Shown in pieces: positions 17,808-25,490 of a DNA stretch of 64,000 nucleotides (within the stretch, counting starts at the first letter, position 1; the number at the start of each line of letters is the position of its first letter). This DNA comes from Planococcus circulans (lineage in GTDB: Bacteria; Bacillota; Bacilli; Bacillales_A; Planococcaceae). The notes beneath the pieces are model-generated. The model saw only the letters and a list, made by a program, of their open reading frames with translations. It was not told where the DNA came from and made no database searches. Location: NCBI RefSeq assembly GCF_020023385.1, contig NZ_JAIQCL010000009.1:1-64000 (forward strand), read 5' to 3'. The position numbers were made by a program, and so were the translations under genes.

Positions 17808-18923
17808 ATGGTGATGAGCGAACCTTCCAATATAACGTTACTGAAAGAAATAGCCGAATTGCTTAATGAAGAAACGGATATGGCCCGTATGCTGGATGGC
17901 GCCATCCATAAACTTTTGAGTGCATCGACTTTCGAGACTGCCTGGATTTTCTTTATTAATGAAAAAGGGAAACATCAATTGGTGGCTCAGGCAAATTTAC
18001 CAGCTCCTTTGGAAGACAATAATTGCCGTCATCTGCAAAAAGGCGGCTGTTGGTGCGTTAAGCGTTACCACGACGGGGATCTGGATAAAGCGTCCAATAT
18101 TATCGCTTGCCAGCGCATCGAAAATGCTATGCCGGCAAAAGCACGGAAACAAGGCAGCATTACGCATCACGCAACGGTGCCGCTTCAGTCAGGGAAAGAA
18201 AAGTTCGGGCTGTTGAATATTGCGGCACCGGACACTGTCGGATTTTCAAAAGACGAGTTGGCTCTGTTGGAATCGGTGGCTTTTCAAATCGGTTCAGCGA
18301 TCAAACGGATCGGATTGACGAAACAAGAGCAGGAATTGGCGCTCGTCAAAGAACGGAACCGTTTAGCCCGCGACCTTCACGATTCGGTCAATCAATTGCT
18401 GTTTTCAGTGACATTGACCGCTCGGGGAGGCGTGGAGATGTCGGAAGATCCTACTGTTCAGGAAACTTTCCGCGACATCCAACACCTGACGCAGGAAGCA
18501 TTGAATGAAATGCGGGCGTTGATCTGGCAATTGCGGCCAAAAGGGCTGGAAAGCGGGTTGCTGGATGCCATTAAAGGCTATGGTGAAATGCTGGGTTTAA
18601 CAGTTGAAACAAAAATGACCGGCGTCATCCAATTGCCATCGCGCATCGAGGAGACCTTATTCCGGATTGCGCAGGAATCGTTGAACAATGTACGGAAACA
18701 TGCAGGTGTCAATAAAGTCGAATTGTATTTGTCGGTCACCGCGACTGATGTCTTATTGGTATTAAGAGATGAAGGGCGGGGGTTTGCGTTTGATCATAAT
18801 GTCAACCTGCCGTCCATCGGTATCCAAAGCATACGCGACCGCGCTATTGCAGAGGGCGGAACGGCGGACTGGTCCAGTGAAATCGGCAAAGGAACGGAAA
18901 TCCTCGTGAGGATACCGTATTAA
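17808..18923 (+). CDS. GAF-domain histidine kinase (YhcY/AirS-like)
   Basis: This cytoplasmic sensor kinase has 371 residues. A GAF domain (about 20-165) is followed by a HisKA_3 dimerisation helix with the phospho-acceptor His in ERNRLARDLHDSVNQLL (near 190) and an HATPase domain with QESLNNVRKHAG, DEGRGF and GIQSIRDRA. The GAF part has four cysteines (CRHLQKGGCWC and a later IIACQRI), an arrangement like the iron-sulfur sensor AirS of Staphylococcus. It has no membrane span. ATG 17808 has GAGGTG 7 bases ahead. It is followed 16 bases later by its response regulator. Confidence 0.88.
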   Translation: MVMSEPSNITLLKEIAELLNEETDMARMLDGAIHKLLSASTFETAWIFFINEKGKHQLVAQANLPAPLEDNNCRHLQKGGCWCVKRYHDGDLDKASNIIACQRIENAMPAKARKQGSITHHATVPLQSGKEKFGLLNIAAPDTVGFSKDELALLESVAFQIGSAIKRIGLTKQEQELALVKERNRLARDLHDSVNQLLFSVTLTARGGVEMSEDPTVQETFRDIQHLTQEALNEMRALIWQLRPKGLESGLLDAIKGYGEMLGLTVETKMTGVIQLPSRIEETLFRIAQESLNNVRKHAGVNKVELYLSVTATDVLLVLRDEGRGFAFDHNVNLPSIGIQSIRDRAIAEGGTADWSSEIGKGTEILVRIPY

Positions 18924-18939
18924 TAGAGGAGTGGAGAAC

Positions 18940-19581
18940 ATGGTGAAAGTATTGATAGCCGATGACCATCATGTGGTGCGGCGAGGCTTGCTGTTCTTTT
19001 TGAAAACACAAAAGGACATTGAAGTGGTGGGGGAAGCCGTAAATGGCAAAGAAGCGGTGGAAATGGCTGCGGCACTTCAACCGGATATCGTCCTGATGGA
19101 TTTAGTGATGCCGATTATGGACGGGATTCAGGCAACCCGGCTGATTAAAGAGCAGTTTCCGGATATGATTGTTTTGATGCTGACCAGTTTTTCAGATCAG
19201 GATCATGTAGTGCCGGCGATTGAAGCGGGAGCGGCAGGTTATCAATTGAAAGATATCGAGCCCGATGAACTGGTGGCTTCGCTCCGCAGCTTGATGCGTG
19301 GAGAAAACACCCTCCATCCGAAAGCATCATCCGAGCTGATGAAGGCACCAGCTGAACCGGCGCCGCATACCGTAAATCAGTTGACGCCAAGGGAACAGGA
19401 AGTGCTGGCCGAACTGACAAAAGGAAAAAGCAACCGGGAAATTGCCTCAGCATTATTTGTCACCGAAAAGACAGTGAAGACCCATATCTCCAACATCTTC
19501 ATAAAATTGGCTGTCCAGGACCGGACACAGGCAGCGCTCTACGCTGTCAAGCACGGCCTGACAGAACCCGGGAGAATTTAA
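18940..19581 (+). CDS. NarL/LuxR-type response regulator (YhcZ/AirR-like)
   Basis: This 213-residue regulator has a receiver domain (IADDHHVVRRGL, phosphorylated Asp in DIVLMDLVMP, Thr/Ser in LMLTSF, Lys in YQLKDIEPDEL) and a C-terminal LuxR helix-turn-helix (LTPREQEVLAELTKGKSNREIASALFVTEKTVKTHISNI). ATG 18940 has GAGGAG 8 bases ahead; GTG 18931 is less likely. It forms a two-component pair with the GAF kinase just upstream and should act as a redox- or oxygen-responsive DNA-binding protein if the kinase carries a cluster. Confidence 0.92.
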   Translation: MVKVLIADDHHVVRRGLLFFLKTQKDIEVVGEAVNGKEAVEMAAALQPDIVLMDLVMPIMDGIQATRLIKEQFPDMIVLMLTSFSDQDHVVPAIEAGAAGYQLKDIEPDELVASLRSLMRGENTLHPKASSELMKAPAEPAPHTVNQLTPREQEVLAELTKGKSNREIASALFVTEKTVKTHISNIFIKLAVQDRTQAALYAVKHGLTEPGRI

Positions 19582-19619
19582 AAAGAGTGCGACGGAGGAA
19601 TCCGTCGCACTCTTTTTTT
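19581..19619. terminator. Bidirectional terminator
   Basis: AAAAGAGTGCGACGGA and TCCGTCGCACTCTTTT arms (16 bp) with a T7 tail. It lies between the response regulator and the convergent rsgA-type gene. Confidence 0.9.
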
Positions 19620-20673
19620 AACGTTTTTTCACTGGGCGTTTACGGTTGTCTTTGGTTACTTGCTTCCATTTGCTGCGCTCGGCTTTTTGGGCTGCTGCAT
19701 CGCTTTTCCGTTCCATATGGGCAAGCTCGCGCTTCAGCTTCAAGTAGCTCTGGTAACGTCTGGCATCCAGCTCGCCGTTTCGGAGCGCTTCCTGAACCCG
19801 GCATCCGGGTTCGTCATTATGAGCGCAATCTCGGAACCGGCAAGCAAGTGCCAAACTTTCGACATCGCTGAAGCCTGCTTCGACACCTTCTGAGTAATCC
19901 CCGAGCTGGAATTCGCGCATGCCGGGAGTATCGATCATCAAGCCGCCTTCGGGCAGTAGAATCATTTCCCGGTGGGTGGTTGTATGCCGGCCTTTGCTGT
20001 CATCTTCCCGGATGTCCTGGACCATCATGCGCTCGCTGCCGGACAGGGCATTGATCAATGATGATTTTCCGACGCCCGATGAACCAAGCAAAGCACCGGT
20101 CTTTGAACCGGCCAATTGCTGCTGCAGCTCTTCAATTCCTTCACCGGTCAAGGCAGACACGGCAAAGACGGGAACGCCGAATGCCACCGCTTCAACCTGG
20201 CGCAGATAAGGTCCGATGTCGGAGCATTGGTCTTTCTTGGTCAAGACGATAACGGGGTTCGATCCTGAATCCCAAGCAGCCAACAAATAACGTTCGAGGC
20301 GCCGGACATTGAAGTCATGATTTAAGGACATTGCCAAAAAGACATAGTCCACGTTCACAGCAATCAATTGGATGTCGGATGTTTCTCCCGCCATTTTTCT
20401 TGAAAACTGTGAAGTGCGAGGCAGCACTTGATGGATGATGCCTTTTTCTTCTCCAGGCATCTGTTCGACCATGAGCCAATCGCCGACACACGGGAATTCT
20501 ATGCGAGTATGCTGATGGCGGTATTTGCCGGACAATGAGCAGAGCCATTCTCCATGGTCTGTTACGACGCGGTATAAATTTTTATGTTCTAAAGTTACGC
20601 GGCCAGGGATTCCTGGCGCAGTTATTTTTTCCTGCCAGCTGGAGTTCCAGCCGTACTGTTCAATCTTCGTCAA
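19618..20673 (-). CDS. rsgA: RsgA-type ribosome-assembly GTPase (long paralogue)
   Basis: This 351-residue circularly permuted GTPase acts in 30S subunit maturation. It has an OB-fold N-terminus, then TKKD (G4), GSSGVGKSSLINAL (G1), DTPGM (G3), a zinc knuckle CRFRDCAHNDEPGC and a basic tail ending NRKRPVKKR. Typical RsgA/YloQ proteins are near 300 residues, so this is the longer second type seen in some Bacillales; the housekeeping copy is presumably elsewhere. The start is TTG 20673 with AGGAGG 8 bases ahead. It lies directly behind an intrinsic terminator and a translated leader, so expression needs read-through. Confidence 0.9.
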   Translation of the reverse strand: MTKIEQYGWNSSWQEKITAPGIPGRVTLEHKNLYRVVTDHGEWLCSLSGKYRHQHTRIEFPCVGDWLMVEQMPGEEKGIIHQVLPRTSQFSRKMAGETSDIQLIAVNVDYVFLAMSLNHDFNVRRLERYLLAAWDSGSNPVIVLTKKDQCSDIGPYLRQVEAVAFGVPVFAVSALTGEGIEELQQQLAGSKTGALLGSSGVGKSSLINALSGSERMMVQDIREDDSKGRHTTTHREMILLPEGGLMIDTPGMREFQLGDYSEGVEAGFSDVESLALACRFRDCAHNDEPGCRVQEALRNGELDARRYQSYLKLKRELAHMERKSDAAAQKAERSKWKQVTKDNRKRPVKKR

Positions 20674-20696
20674 TGTTGTTTCCTCCTAATTATGCA

Positions 20697-20737
20697 AAAT
20701 AAAAAACCACGGATGCGCGCAATTCGCAGTCCGTGGT
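20697..20737 (-). terminator. Leader terminator (attenuator) ahead of rsgA
   Basis: On the minus strand ACCACGGA-C-TGCG pairs with CGCA-TCCGTGGT (12 bp with one bulged C, loop AATTGCG), followed by TTTTTTATTTT. The T run ends about 20 bases before the TTG start of rsgA, so this hairpin sits between the promoter at 20860-20888 and the gene. Confidence 0.8.
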
Positions 20738-20806
20738 CCCCGGGCATAATGGAAGAAGCGTATCGTCAGCGATACACATGGGGAGACACTATGGACTGGA
20801 ATTGCG
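20718..20806 (-). promoter_or_regulatory. Anti-terminator pairing in the rsgA leader
   Basis: Leader RNA bases CGCAATTCCAGTCC (20806 to 20793, codons 8-12 of the leader peptide) are complementary to GGACTGCGAATTGCG (20732 to 20718). Pairing gives 8 + 6 base pairs with one bulged C. The second strand includes seven of the twelve 5'-arm bases of the terminator, so the two structures exclude each other. A small hairpin GTATCG/CGATAC spans the leader stop codon between them. Confidence 0.7.
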
Positions 20807-20828
20807 TATTCAAAAATAAAATAGCCAT
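20766..20828 (-). CDS. Leader peptide of the rsgA attenuator, 20 residues
   Basis: A short frame (MAILFLNTQFQSIVSPHVYR) starts at ATG 20828 behind AAAGAGGTGAGG and stops at 20766-20768. It lies between a promoter and an intrinsic terminator in front of the rsgA-type gene. Its codons 8-12 form one arm of the anti-terminator pairing, so translation of this peptide should control which RNA structure forms. No run of one amino acid or known arrest motif is obvious. It is not related by sequence to the leader at 35537. Confidence 0.65.
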   Translation of the reverse strand: MAILFLNTQFQSIVSPHVYR

Positions 20829-20859
20829 AATGCCTCACCTCTTTCTTCAAGTTAAATTA

Positions 20860-20888
20860 ACCATACTGTATGGCCATTTGAACGTCAA
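20860..20888 (-). promoter_or_regulatory. Promoter of the rsgA leader with overlapping palindrome
   Basis: On the minus strand TTGACG (20888-20883), a 17-base spacer and TATGGT (20865-20860). The palindrome CCATACTGTATGG (20861-20873) overlaps the -10 box and could be an operator. Transcription should begin near 20853, about 25 bases before the leader ATG. Confidence 0.65.
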
Positions 20889-21014
20889 GTAATTTTTCTG
20901 AAGATTTGATTCGTTTATTTAAAAAACATGCTTAAAGCAGAATGGCTACTATACAGAGATAGAAAACCAAGTATTTCTAACGTTAAATTACTTTGAAGTC
21001 TTGCATTTATAAAA

Positions 21015-21028
21015 TGAAAACGTTAACA
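21015..21028 (+). promoter_or_regulatory. Catabolite-responsive element (cre) ahead of the acyl-CoA operon
   Basis: TGAAAACGTTAACA fits the CcpA consensus TGWNANCGNTNWCA at every position. It lies about 85 bases before the acyl-CoA ligase start, which implies repression of the operon when sugar is plentiful. Confidence 0.75.
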
Positions 21029-21048
21029 TAATGGTAATATTCTGAACA

Positions 21049-21064
21049 TACCGACTGGTTAGTA
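21049..21064. promoter_or_regulatory. TetR-type palindromic operator ahead of the acyl-CoA operon
   Basis: TACCGACTGGTTAGTA is an imperfect 16-bp palindrome. It is close to the motif I recall for the acyl-CoA-responsive repressor PfmR of Thermus (TACCGACCGNTNGGTN), differing at two fixed positions. It lies 49 bases before the ligase start, where a repressor would block transcription. Confidence 0.5.
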
Positions 21065-21112
21065 TCGAGTCGTGTGTTGTAAGAATTTTTAATAGGATAA
21101 GGGGGACAGAAA

Positions 21113-22747
21113 ATGACGATAGAACAAGTTTGGACGAGCCATTACCCGAAAGGTATTTCTGCTGAGATGGAATTTGCTGATAAGACAATGCCTCAATTGC
21201 TTTCGGAAACAGCCAAGAAAATTCCGGATCATATCGCGATCAAATTTTATCAGAAAGAAATGTCTTATAAGGAACTGGATCTTTTTTCAACTGTTTTTGC
21301 ATCTTCTCTTCAGCAAACCGGAATCCAAAAAAATGACCGTGTCGCAATCATGCTGCCGAATTGTCCGCAGTACATCATCTCGTATTATGGGGTGTTAAAA
21401 GCAGGTGCCATTGTCACACAGATCAATCCCATGCTGCTGGAAAATGAGCTGCTATATCTACTGAATGACTCAGGTGCAGAAACCATCGTCGTATACGAGC
21501 CTTTATATCCGCGTATCCAAGCTATCGCAAAAGAAACTTCTTTAAAAAATATTATTGTTGTCAGTTTTGAAACGGAAAAGACGGTTCTTGATCAAGCTGT
21601 CCATTTCGAAGCGTTTGTCGAAAAAGGGACTGGCAAGGTCGCTACAGTTGCTATTGATCCGGCAGAAGATGTAGCCGTATTGCAGTATACAGGAGGGACG
21701 ACAGGCCTTTCAAAAGGCGCGATGCTGACTCATCGGAATATTGCCGTCAACGCCTTGCAGTCGCAGGAGTTTTTCAAAGATGAAGTGACGTTCGGTGAAG
21801 AAAGCTGCCTGACGGTCATTCCGTTATTCCACGTATTTGCCATGAGCTCTGCAATGAATTTGTCGATTTTAAACGGCTCTAAAAATATTTTGCTGCCCCG
21901 TTTTGACCTTGAAGAAGTGCTCGAGACGATCAAACGTGAGCAGCCTACGACATTCCCCGGTGTGCCAACTATGTATATTGCCATTACCAACCATCCGAAA
22001 GCGAAAGAGTACGGCATTGACAGCATCAAGATATGCAATAGCGGCAGTGCGCCGATGCCGCTGGAAACCATGAAGGATTTCGAAAACCAGACAGGAGCCA
22101 AAATTTTAGAAGGCTACGGATTGTCGGAAGCATCACCGGTTACGCATTGCAATCCACCTTTCGCCGAAAGAAAACCAGGAAGTATCGGTATCGGTCTGCC
22201 TTCAACAGAGTACAAGGTCGTCGATTTGGCTACCGGAGAAAAAGAAGTGCCGGCAGGAGAAATCGGGGAATTGATCATTCGCGGCCCTCAAGTGATGAAG
22301 GGATATTGGAATATGCCGGAAGAGACAGCAAACACATTGAGGAATGGCTGGCTTTTCACTGGGGATATCGCCAAGATGGACGAAAACGGCTACGCCTATA
22401 TTGTCGACCGCAAAAAAGATTTAATCATTTCTAGCGGCTATAATGTCTATCCCCGTGATATCGAGGAAGTTTTATACGAACACCCAGCCGTTCAGGAAGC
22501 GGTGGCAATTGGCATCGCTGATCCATACCGTGGAGAAAGTGTTAAAGCCATAATCGTTAAAAAAGCGGACAAAGACATCAGCGAAGAACAATTGATTGCT
22601 TGGGCAAAAGACAAGATGGCTGCATATAAAGTGCCGCGCGTCATCGAATTCCGAGATGAATTGCCAAAAACCAATGTCGGAAAAATTTTAAGAAGGGCGC
22701 TTCGGGAAGAAAAAAACATAACAAATAAAATATCTGAGATTCTGTAG
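21113..22747 (+). CDS. Long-chain fatty-acid-CoA ligase (FadD/LcfA-like)
   Basis: This 544-residue AMP-forming ligase activates a carboxylic acid as its CoA thioester. The ATP motif YTGGTTGLSKGAMLTH, the adenine motif GYGLSEASPV, the FTGDIAKMDENGYAYIVDRKKDLIISSGYNVYP linker and the C-terminal catalytic Lys in PKTNVGKILRRALREE are all present. AAGGGGG lies ahead of the ATG. It is the first gene of a run (ligase, APH-type kinase, ComB-like phosphatase, hydratase, P450) behind a cre site and a TetR-type palindrome, which fits beta-oxidation-type catabolism of fatty or hydroxylated acids. Confidence 0.9.
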   Translation: MTIEQVWTSHYPKGISAEMEFADKTMPQLLSETAKKIPDHIAIKFYQKEMSYKELDLFSTVFASSLQQTGIQKNDRVAIMLPNCPQYIISYYGVLKAGAIVTQINPMLLENELLYLLNDSGAETIVVYEPLYPRIQAIAKETSLKNIIVVSFETEKTVLDQAVHFEAFVEKGTGKVATVAIDPAEDVAVLQYTGGTTGLSKGAMLTHRNIAVNALQSQEFFKDEVTFGEESCLTVIPLFHVFAMSSAMNLSILNGSKNILLPRFDLEEVLETIKREQPTTFPGVPTMYIAITNHPKAKEYGIDSIKICNSGSAPMPLETMKDFENQTGAKILEGYGLSEASPVTHCNPPFAERKPGSIGIGLPSTEYKVVDLATGEKEVPAGEIGELIIRGPQVMKGYWNMPEETANTLRNGWLFTGDIAKMDENGYAYIVDRKKDLIISSGYNVYPRDIEEVLYEHPAVQEAVAIGIADPYRGESVKAIIVKKADKDISEEQLIAWAKDKMAAYKVPRVIEFRDELPKTNVGKILRRALREEKNITNKISEIL

Positions 22748-22788
22748 ATTTTGTAGGGGGAAGTCAACATAGCAAAGAGGTGGAAGAA

Positions 22789-23856
22789 ATGTCAAAGCAA
22801 GAAAAAACAACAATTCCAGTAAGAACTGGAGAAGAACTGGATCATCCGGCGCTTGAAGATTTTCTGCGTCACCACATTGAGGGGGTGCCGCAAGGAGAAC
22901 TGAAAGTCCAGCAATTTAGTTCTGGCCATTCGAATTTAACGTATGCACTGCAAATCGGCGGTTGGGAAGCTGTTCTCAGAAGACCGCCGCTCGGACCGGT
23001 CGCACCAAAAGCGCATGATATGGAACGTGAATTTAACATCTTGTCCGCGCTTCATCCTATTTTTAAGATCGCTCCAAAACCTTTTGTCTTTTCAGACGAT
23101 GCATCCATCATCGGCAGTCCTTTCTTTGTGATGGAAAGGCGGCATGGGGTCGTACTGGATACAGCGTTTCCAAAAGGAATTGAAGCGACAAAAGATCTGG
23201 GGCGAAAGATTTCGGAGAAGATGGTGGACACACTGGTTAAACTTCATGCTCTGGATTATACGAAAACACCGCTTGTCGACTTAGCGAAGCCTGAAGGATT
23301 CATGCAACGCCAAGTAGAAGGCTGGATTGGACGGTATGAACGTGCCCAAACTGAAGATATTGAAGGTGTAGAGCAATTGAAAGAATGGATGCTGACGAAT
23401 ATTCCGATTTCCCAGGAACCCACCATCATCCACTATGACTTTAAGTTGAATAATGCGTTGTTTTCAGAAGATTTTTCCGAAATGACGGGATTGTTTGATT
23501 GGGAAATGACGACGGTTGGGGATCCGCTGGCCGATTTGGGAGCAGCTATGAGTTATTGGATTCAAGCGGATGATCCTGATCTATTGAAACACGGGCTCGG
23601 CAAAGCGCCGGTGACGGTGCTGGATGGATTCTATAGCCGCGAAGAATTTATCGCAAGCTATGGAGAGAAAAGCGGACGGGACGTTTCAGGTATGAACTTT
23701 TATTTGACATTCGCTTATTTTAAATTGGCCGTGATTATTCAACAAATCTACTATCGCTATAAAAAAGGACAGACCCAGGACTCGCGCTTCTCCCACTTTG
23801 ATCAATTTGTCAAAAGTTTAATGCAGCACGCGTTGACGACAGCGAAAAGGGAGTGA
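22789..23856 (+). CDS. APH-family kinase of the ACAD10/LvaA type
   Basis: This 355-residue protein has the aminoglycoside-phosphotransferase kinase fold: a glycine-rich SSGHSNLTYAL loop, the catalytic HYDFKLNNALF (Asp and Asn) and the metal-binding FDWEMTTVGDPLADLG. APH-type proteins linked to acyl-CoA genes belong to the ACAD10/11 N-terminal and LvaA group, which phosphorylate 4-hydroxyacyl-CoA. ATG 22789 has GAGGTGG 5 bases ahead; GTG 22780 is less likely. It lies 41 bases after the ligase gene and 4 bases before the ComB-like gene. Antibiotic phosphorylation is unlikely from this setting. Confidence 0.82.
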   Translation: MSKQEKTTIPVRTGEELDHPALEDFLRHHIEGVPQGELKVQQFSSGHSNLTYALQIGGWEAVLRRPPLGPVAPKAHDMEREFNILSALHPIFKIAPKPFVFSDDASIIGSPFFVMERRHGVVLDTAFPKGIEATKDLGRKISEKMVDTLVKLHALDYTKTPLVDLAKPEGFMQRQVEGWIGRYERAQTEDIEGVEQLKEWMLTNIPISQEPTIIHYDFKLNNALFSEDFSEMTGLFDWEMTTVGDPLADLGAAMSYWIQADDPDLLKHGLGKAPVTVLDGFYSREEFIASYGEKSGRDVSGMNFYLTFAYFKLAVIIQQIYYRYKKGQTQDSRFSHFDQFVKSLMQHALTTAKRE

Positions 23857-23860
23857 ATCG

Positions 23861-24586
23861 GTGCCTAGACTTCATGTGTTATTGAAAAAAGAAGAAATTG
23901 ATGATGCTAAAATGCAGGAAGACAAAACAGTGGTGGTGTTCGACGTCCTGCTGGCGACATCGACCATCACAGCCTGTTTTTGGCATGGAGCAAAAGAAGT
24001 AGTGCCGGTACTGAATAGTGATGAAGCACTCCGTGTAGCGGAAGGAAGGCCGGCCGACAGTTTTTGCTTGGTCGGAGAATACAATGGCAAGACGATCGAA
24101 GGTTTTTTGGATCCCAATCCACTGCAGTTGAAAGACCAGATCCGTGGCAAAACGGTCGTGCTGTCAACCACAAACGGAACTGTGGCAATCCGGAAATCCG
24201 CTGTGGCCAAAAAAGTGTATACCGCTTCTTTGCTCAACGGCAAAGCAGCGGCAAGCAAGATAGCAGCGGACCATCTTGAAGATACGATTGTTGCTGTCTG
24301 TTCAGGGTCAGGCGGGGAATTTTGCATGGAAGATCTATACGGCGCAGGTTATTTTGTGGATTGCCTGATGACCCTTACAGACAATTGGGATTTAACGGAT
24401 TCGGCAAAAGCAGCACGTATTTTTTACCGTTCGAATACAGGACAAGCACAGACGATCTTAAAAGATTCACGTGTCGGGAAGATGCTGATGCGGAATGGGT
24501 TTGAAGAGGAAATAGATTTTATTGCCAACCGTGGGTTGATCGATAGCGTGCCATGGCTGAAAGACGGGAAATTGGTCATCAAGTAA
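23861..24586 (+). CDS. ComB-like 2-phosphosulfolactate phosphatase family protein
   Basis: This 241-residue protein matches the ComB family by VVVFDVLLATSTITACFWHGA, LVGEYNGKTIEGFLDPNPLQL, VVLSTTNGTVAIRKS and VAVCSGSGGEFCMEDLYGAGYFVDCL. The founding members remove phosphate from 2-phosphosulfolactate in coenzyme M synthesis or related sulfolactate pathways. Those pathways have no other gene here, so this phosphatase more likely acts on a product of the neighbouring kinase. The start GTG 23861 has GGGAGTG ahead, 4 bases from the kinase stop. The acidic and Ser/Thr active-site residues look intact. Confidence 0.82.
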   Translation: MPRLHVLLKKEEIDDAKMQEDKTVVVFDVLLATSTITACFWHGAKEVVPVLNSDEALRVAEGRPADSFCLVGEYNGKTIEGFLDPNPLQLKDQIRGKTVVLSTTNGTVAIRKSAVAKKVYTASLLNGKAAASKIAADHLEDTIVAVCSGSGGEFCMEDLYGAGYFVDCLMTLTDNWDLTDSAKAARIFYRSNTGQAQTILKDSRVGKMLMRNGFEEEIDFIANRGLIDSVPWLKDGKLVIK

Positions 24587-24605
24587 AATTAGAGGAGGAA
24601 ACGGA

Positions 24606-25397
24606 ATGGAAAACAAACATTTAAACGTCAATTTGCAAGGTGCCGTATTGTCCCTGCAATTGAATCGCCCAGACAGCTTGAATGCATTCAGTCCCGAAAT
24701 GATCGAAGGCTTACATACGGAAATACAAAATGCAGGCAGCAACCCTGAGATTAGAGCGGTCATCCTGTCAGGAGCAGGCAGGTCATTTTCAGCAGGTGGA
24801 GATGTAAAGACGATGGGGCAAGCGGGGGCTTCAGAAACCTATGAACATATCGGCAAGTTGAACGAATTGGTGTTGGCCATGCGGGCACTTGAAAAGCCGA
24901 TCATCGCAGTGGTTCATGGGTTTGCAGCAGGAGCCGCTTTTAACCTGGCTTTGGCGAGTGACATCATTTTAGCGGCTGAAGACAGTAAATTCGTGATGAG
25001 CTTTTCTCAAGTGGGATTGATTTCAGATGGAGGCGGCCTGTATTTTCTTCCACGTTTGATCGGTCCTTACCGCGCTAAGGAATTATTTTTCAGTGCACAG
25101 CCGATTACTGCCGAAACTGCTCATGAATGGGGAATCGTCAATCATTTATATCCGCTGGAGAAGCTGGAGCAAGAGGCGATCCGCTTTGCTGAAAAACTGT
25201 CAAACGGACCGGCTAAAGCATTCGGATTGATGAAAAAGATCACCGATCAATCGTCTACGGCCGGATTGGCGGAAATCCTGGAACAGGAACGGATCACACA
25301 AGCGATGATGATCACTACCTACGATCATTTGGAAGGGGTCTCTGCTTTCAAGGAAAAACGCAAGCCGGTGTTCAATCAAAAACAGCAGGTTTTATGA
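24606..25397 (+). CDS. Enoyl-CoA hydratase/isomerase (PaaG-like)
   Basis: This 263-residue crotonase-fold protein has the oxyanion-hole segments AGRSFSAGGDVKTMG and HGFAAGAAFNLALASD. In the catalytic segment (SFSQVGLISDGGGLYFLPRLIG) the first glutamate of true hydratases is absent and only the aspartate of the second position is kept. That pattern is typical of PaaG/Eci isomerases, so shifting a double bond is more likely than hydration. GAGGAGG precedes the ATG, 19 bases after the ComB-like gene. Confidence 0.85.
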   Translation: MENKHLNVNLQGAVLSLQLNRPDSLNAFSPEMIEGLHTEIQNAGSNPEIRAVILSGAGRSFSAGGDVKTMGQAGASETYEHIGKLNELVLAMRALEKPIIAVVHGFAAGAAFNLALASDIILAAEDSKFVMSFSQVGLISDGGGLYFLPRLIGPYRAKELFFSAQPITAETAHEWGIVNHLYPLEKLEQEAIRFAEKLSNGPAKAFGLMKKITDQSSTAGLAEILEQERITQAMMITTYDHLEGVSAFKEKRKPVFNQKQQVL

Positions 25398-25490
25398 ATA
25401 GAAGCAATAAAATATAGGAGTATTTGGTAAATTTGAACGAGGTGAGTCTACTGGAGGAGGGGTATAGAAAAGAAAAAAGGAGGAGTGAAG

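Noticed and set aside
20674..20860. T-box or amino-acid riboswitch ahead of rsgA
   Set aside because: The T-box sequence and specifier loop are absent; the translated frame with an anti-terminator explains the structure better.
22789..23856. Aminoglycoside resistance kinase
   Set aside because: The fold is shared, but the neighbours are acyl-CoA genes and the sequence fits the ACAD10/LvaA-type group better.
25398..25490. Separate promoter or terminator between the hydratase and P450 genes
   Set aside because: No hairpin with T run and no good -35/-10 pair was found, so read-through remains possible but unproven.
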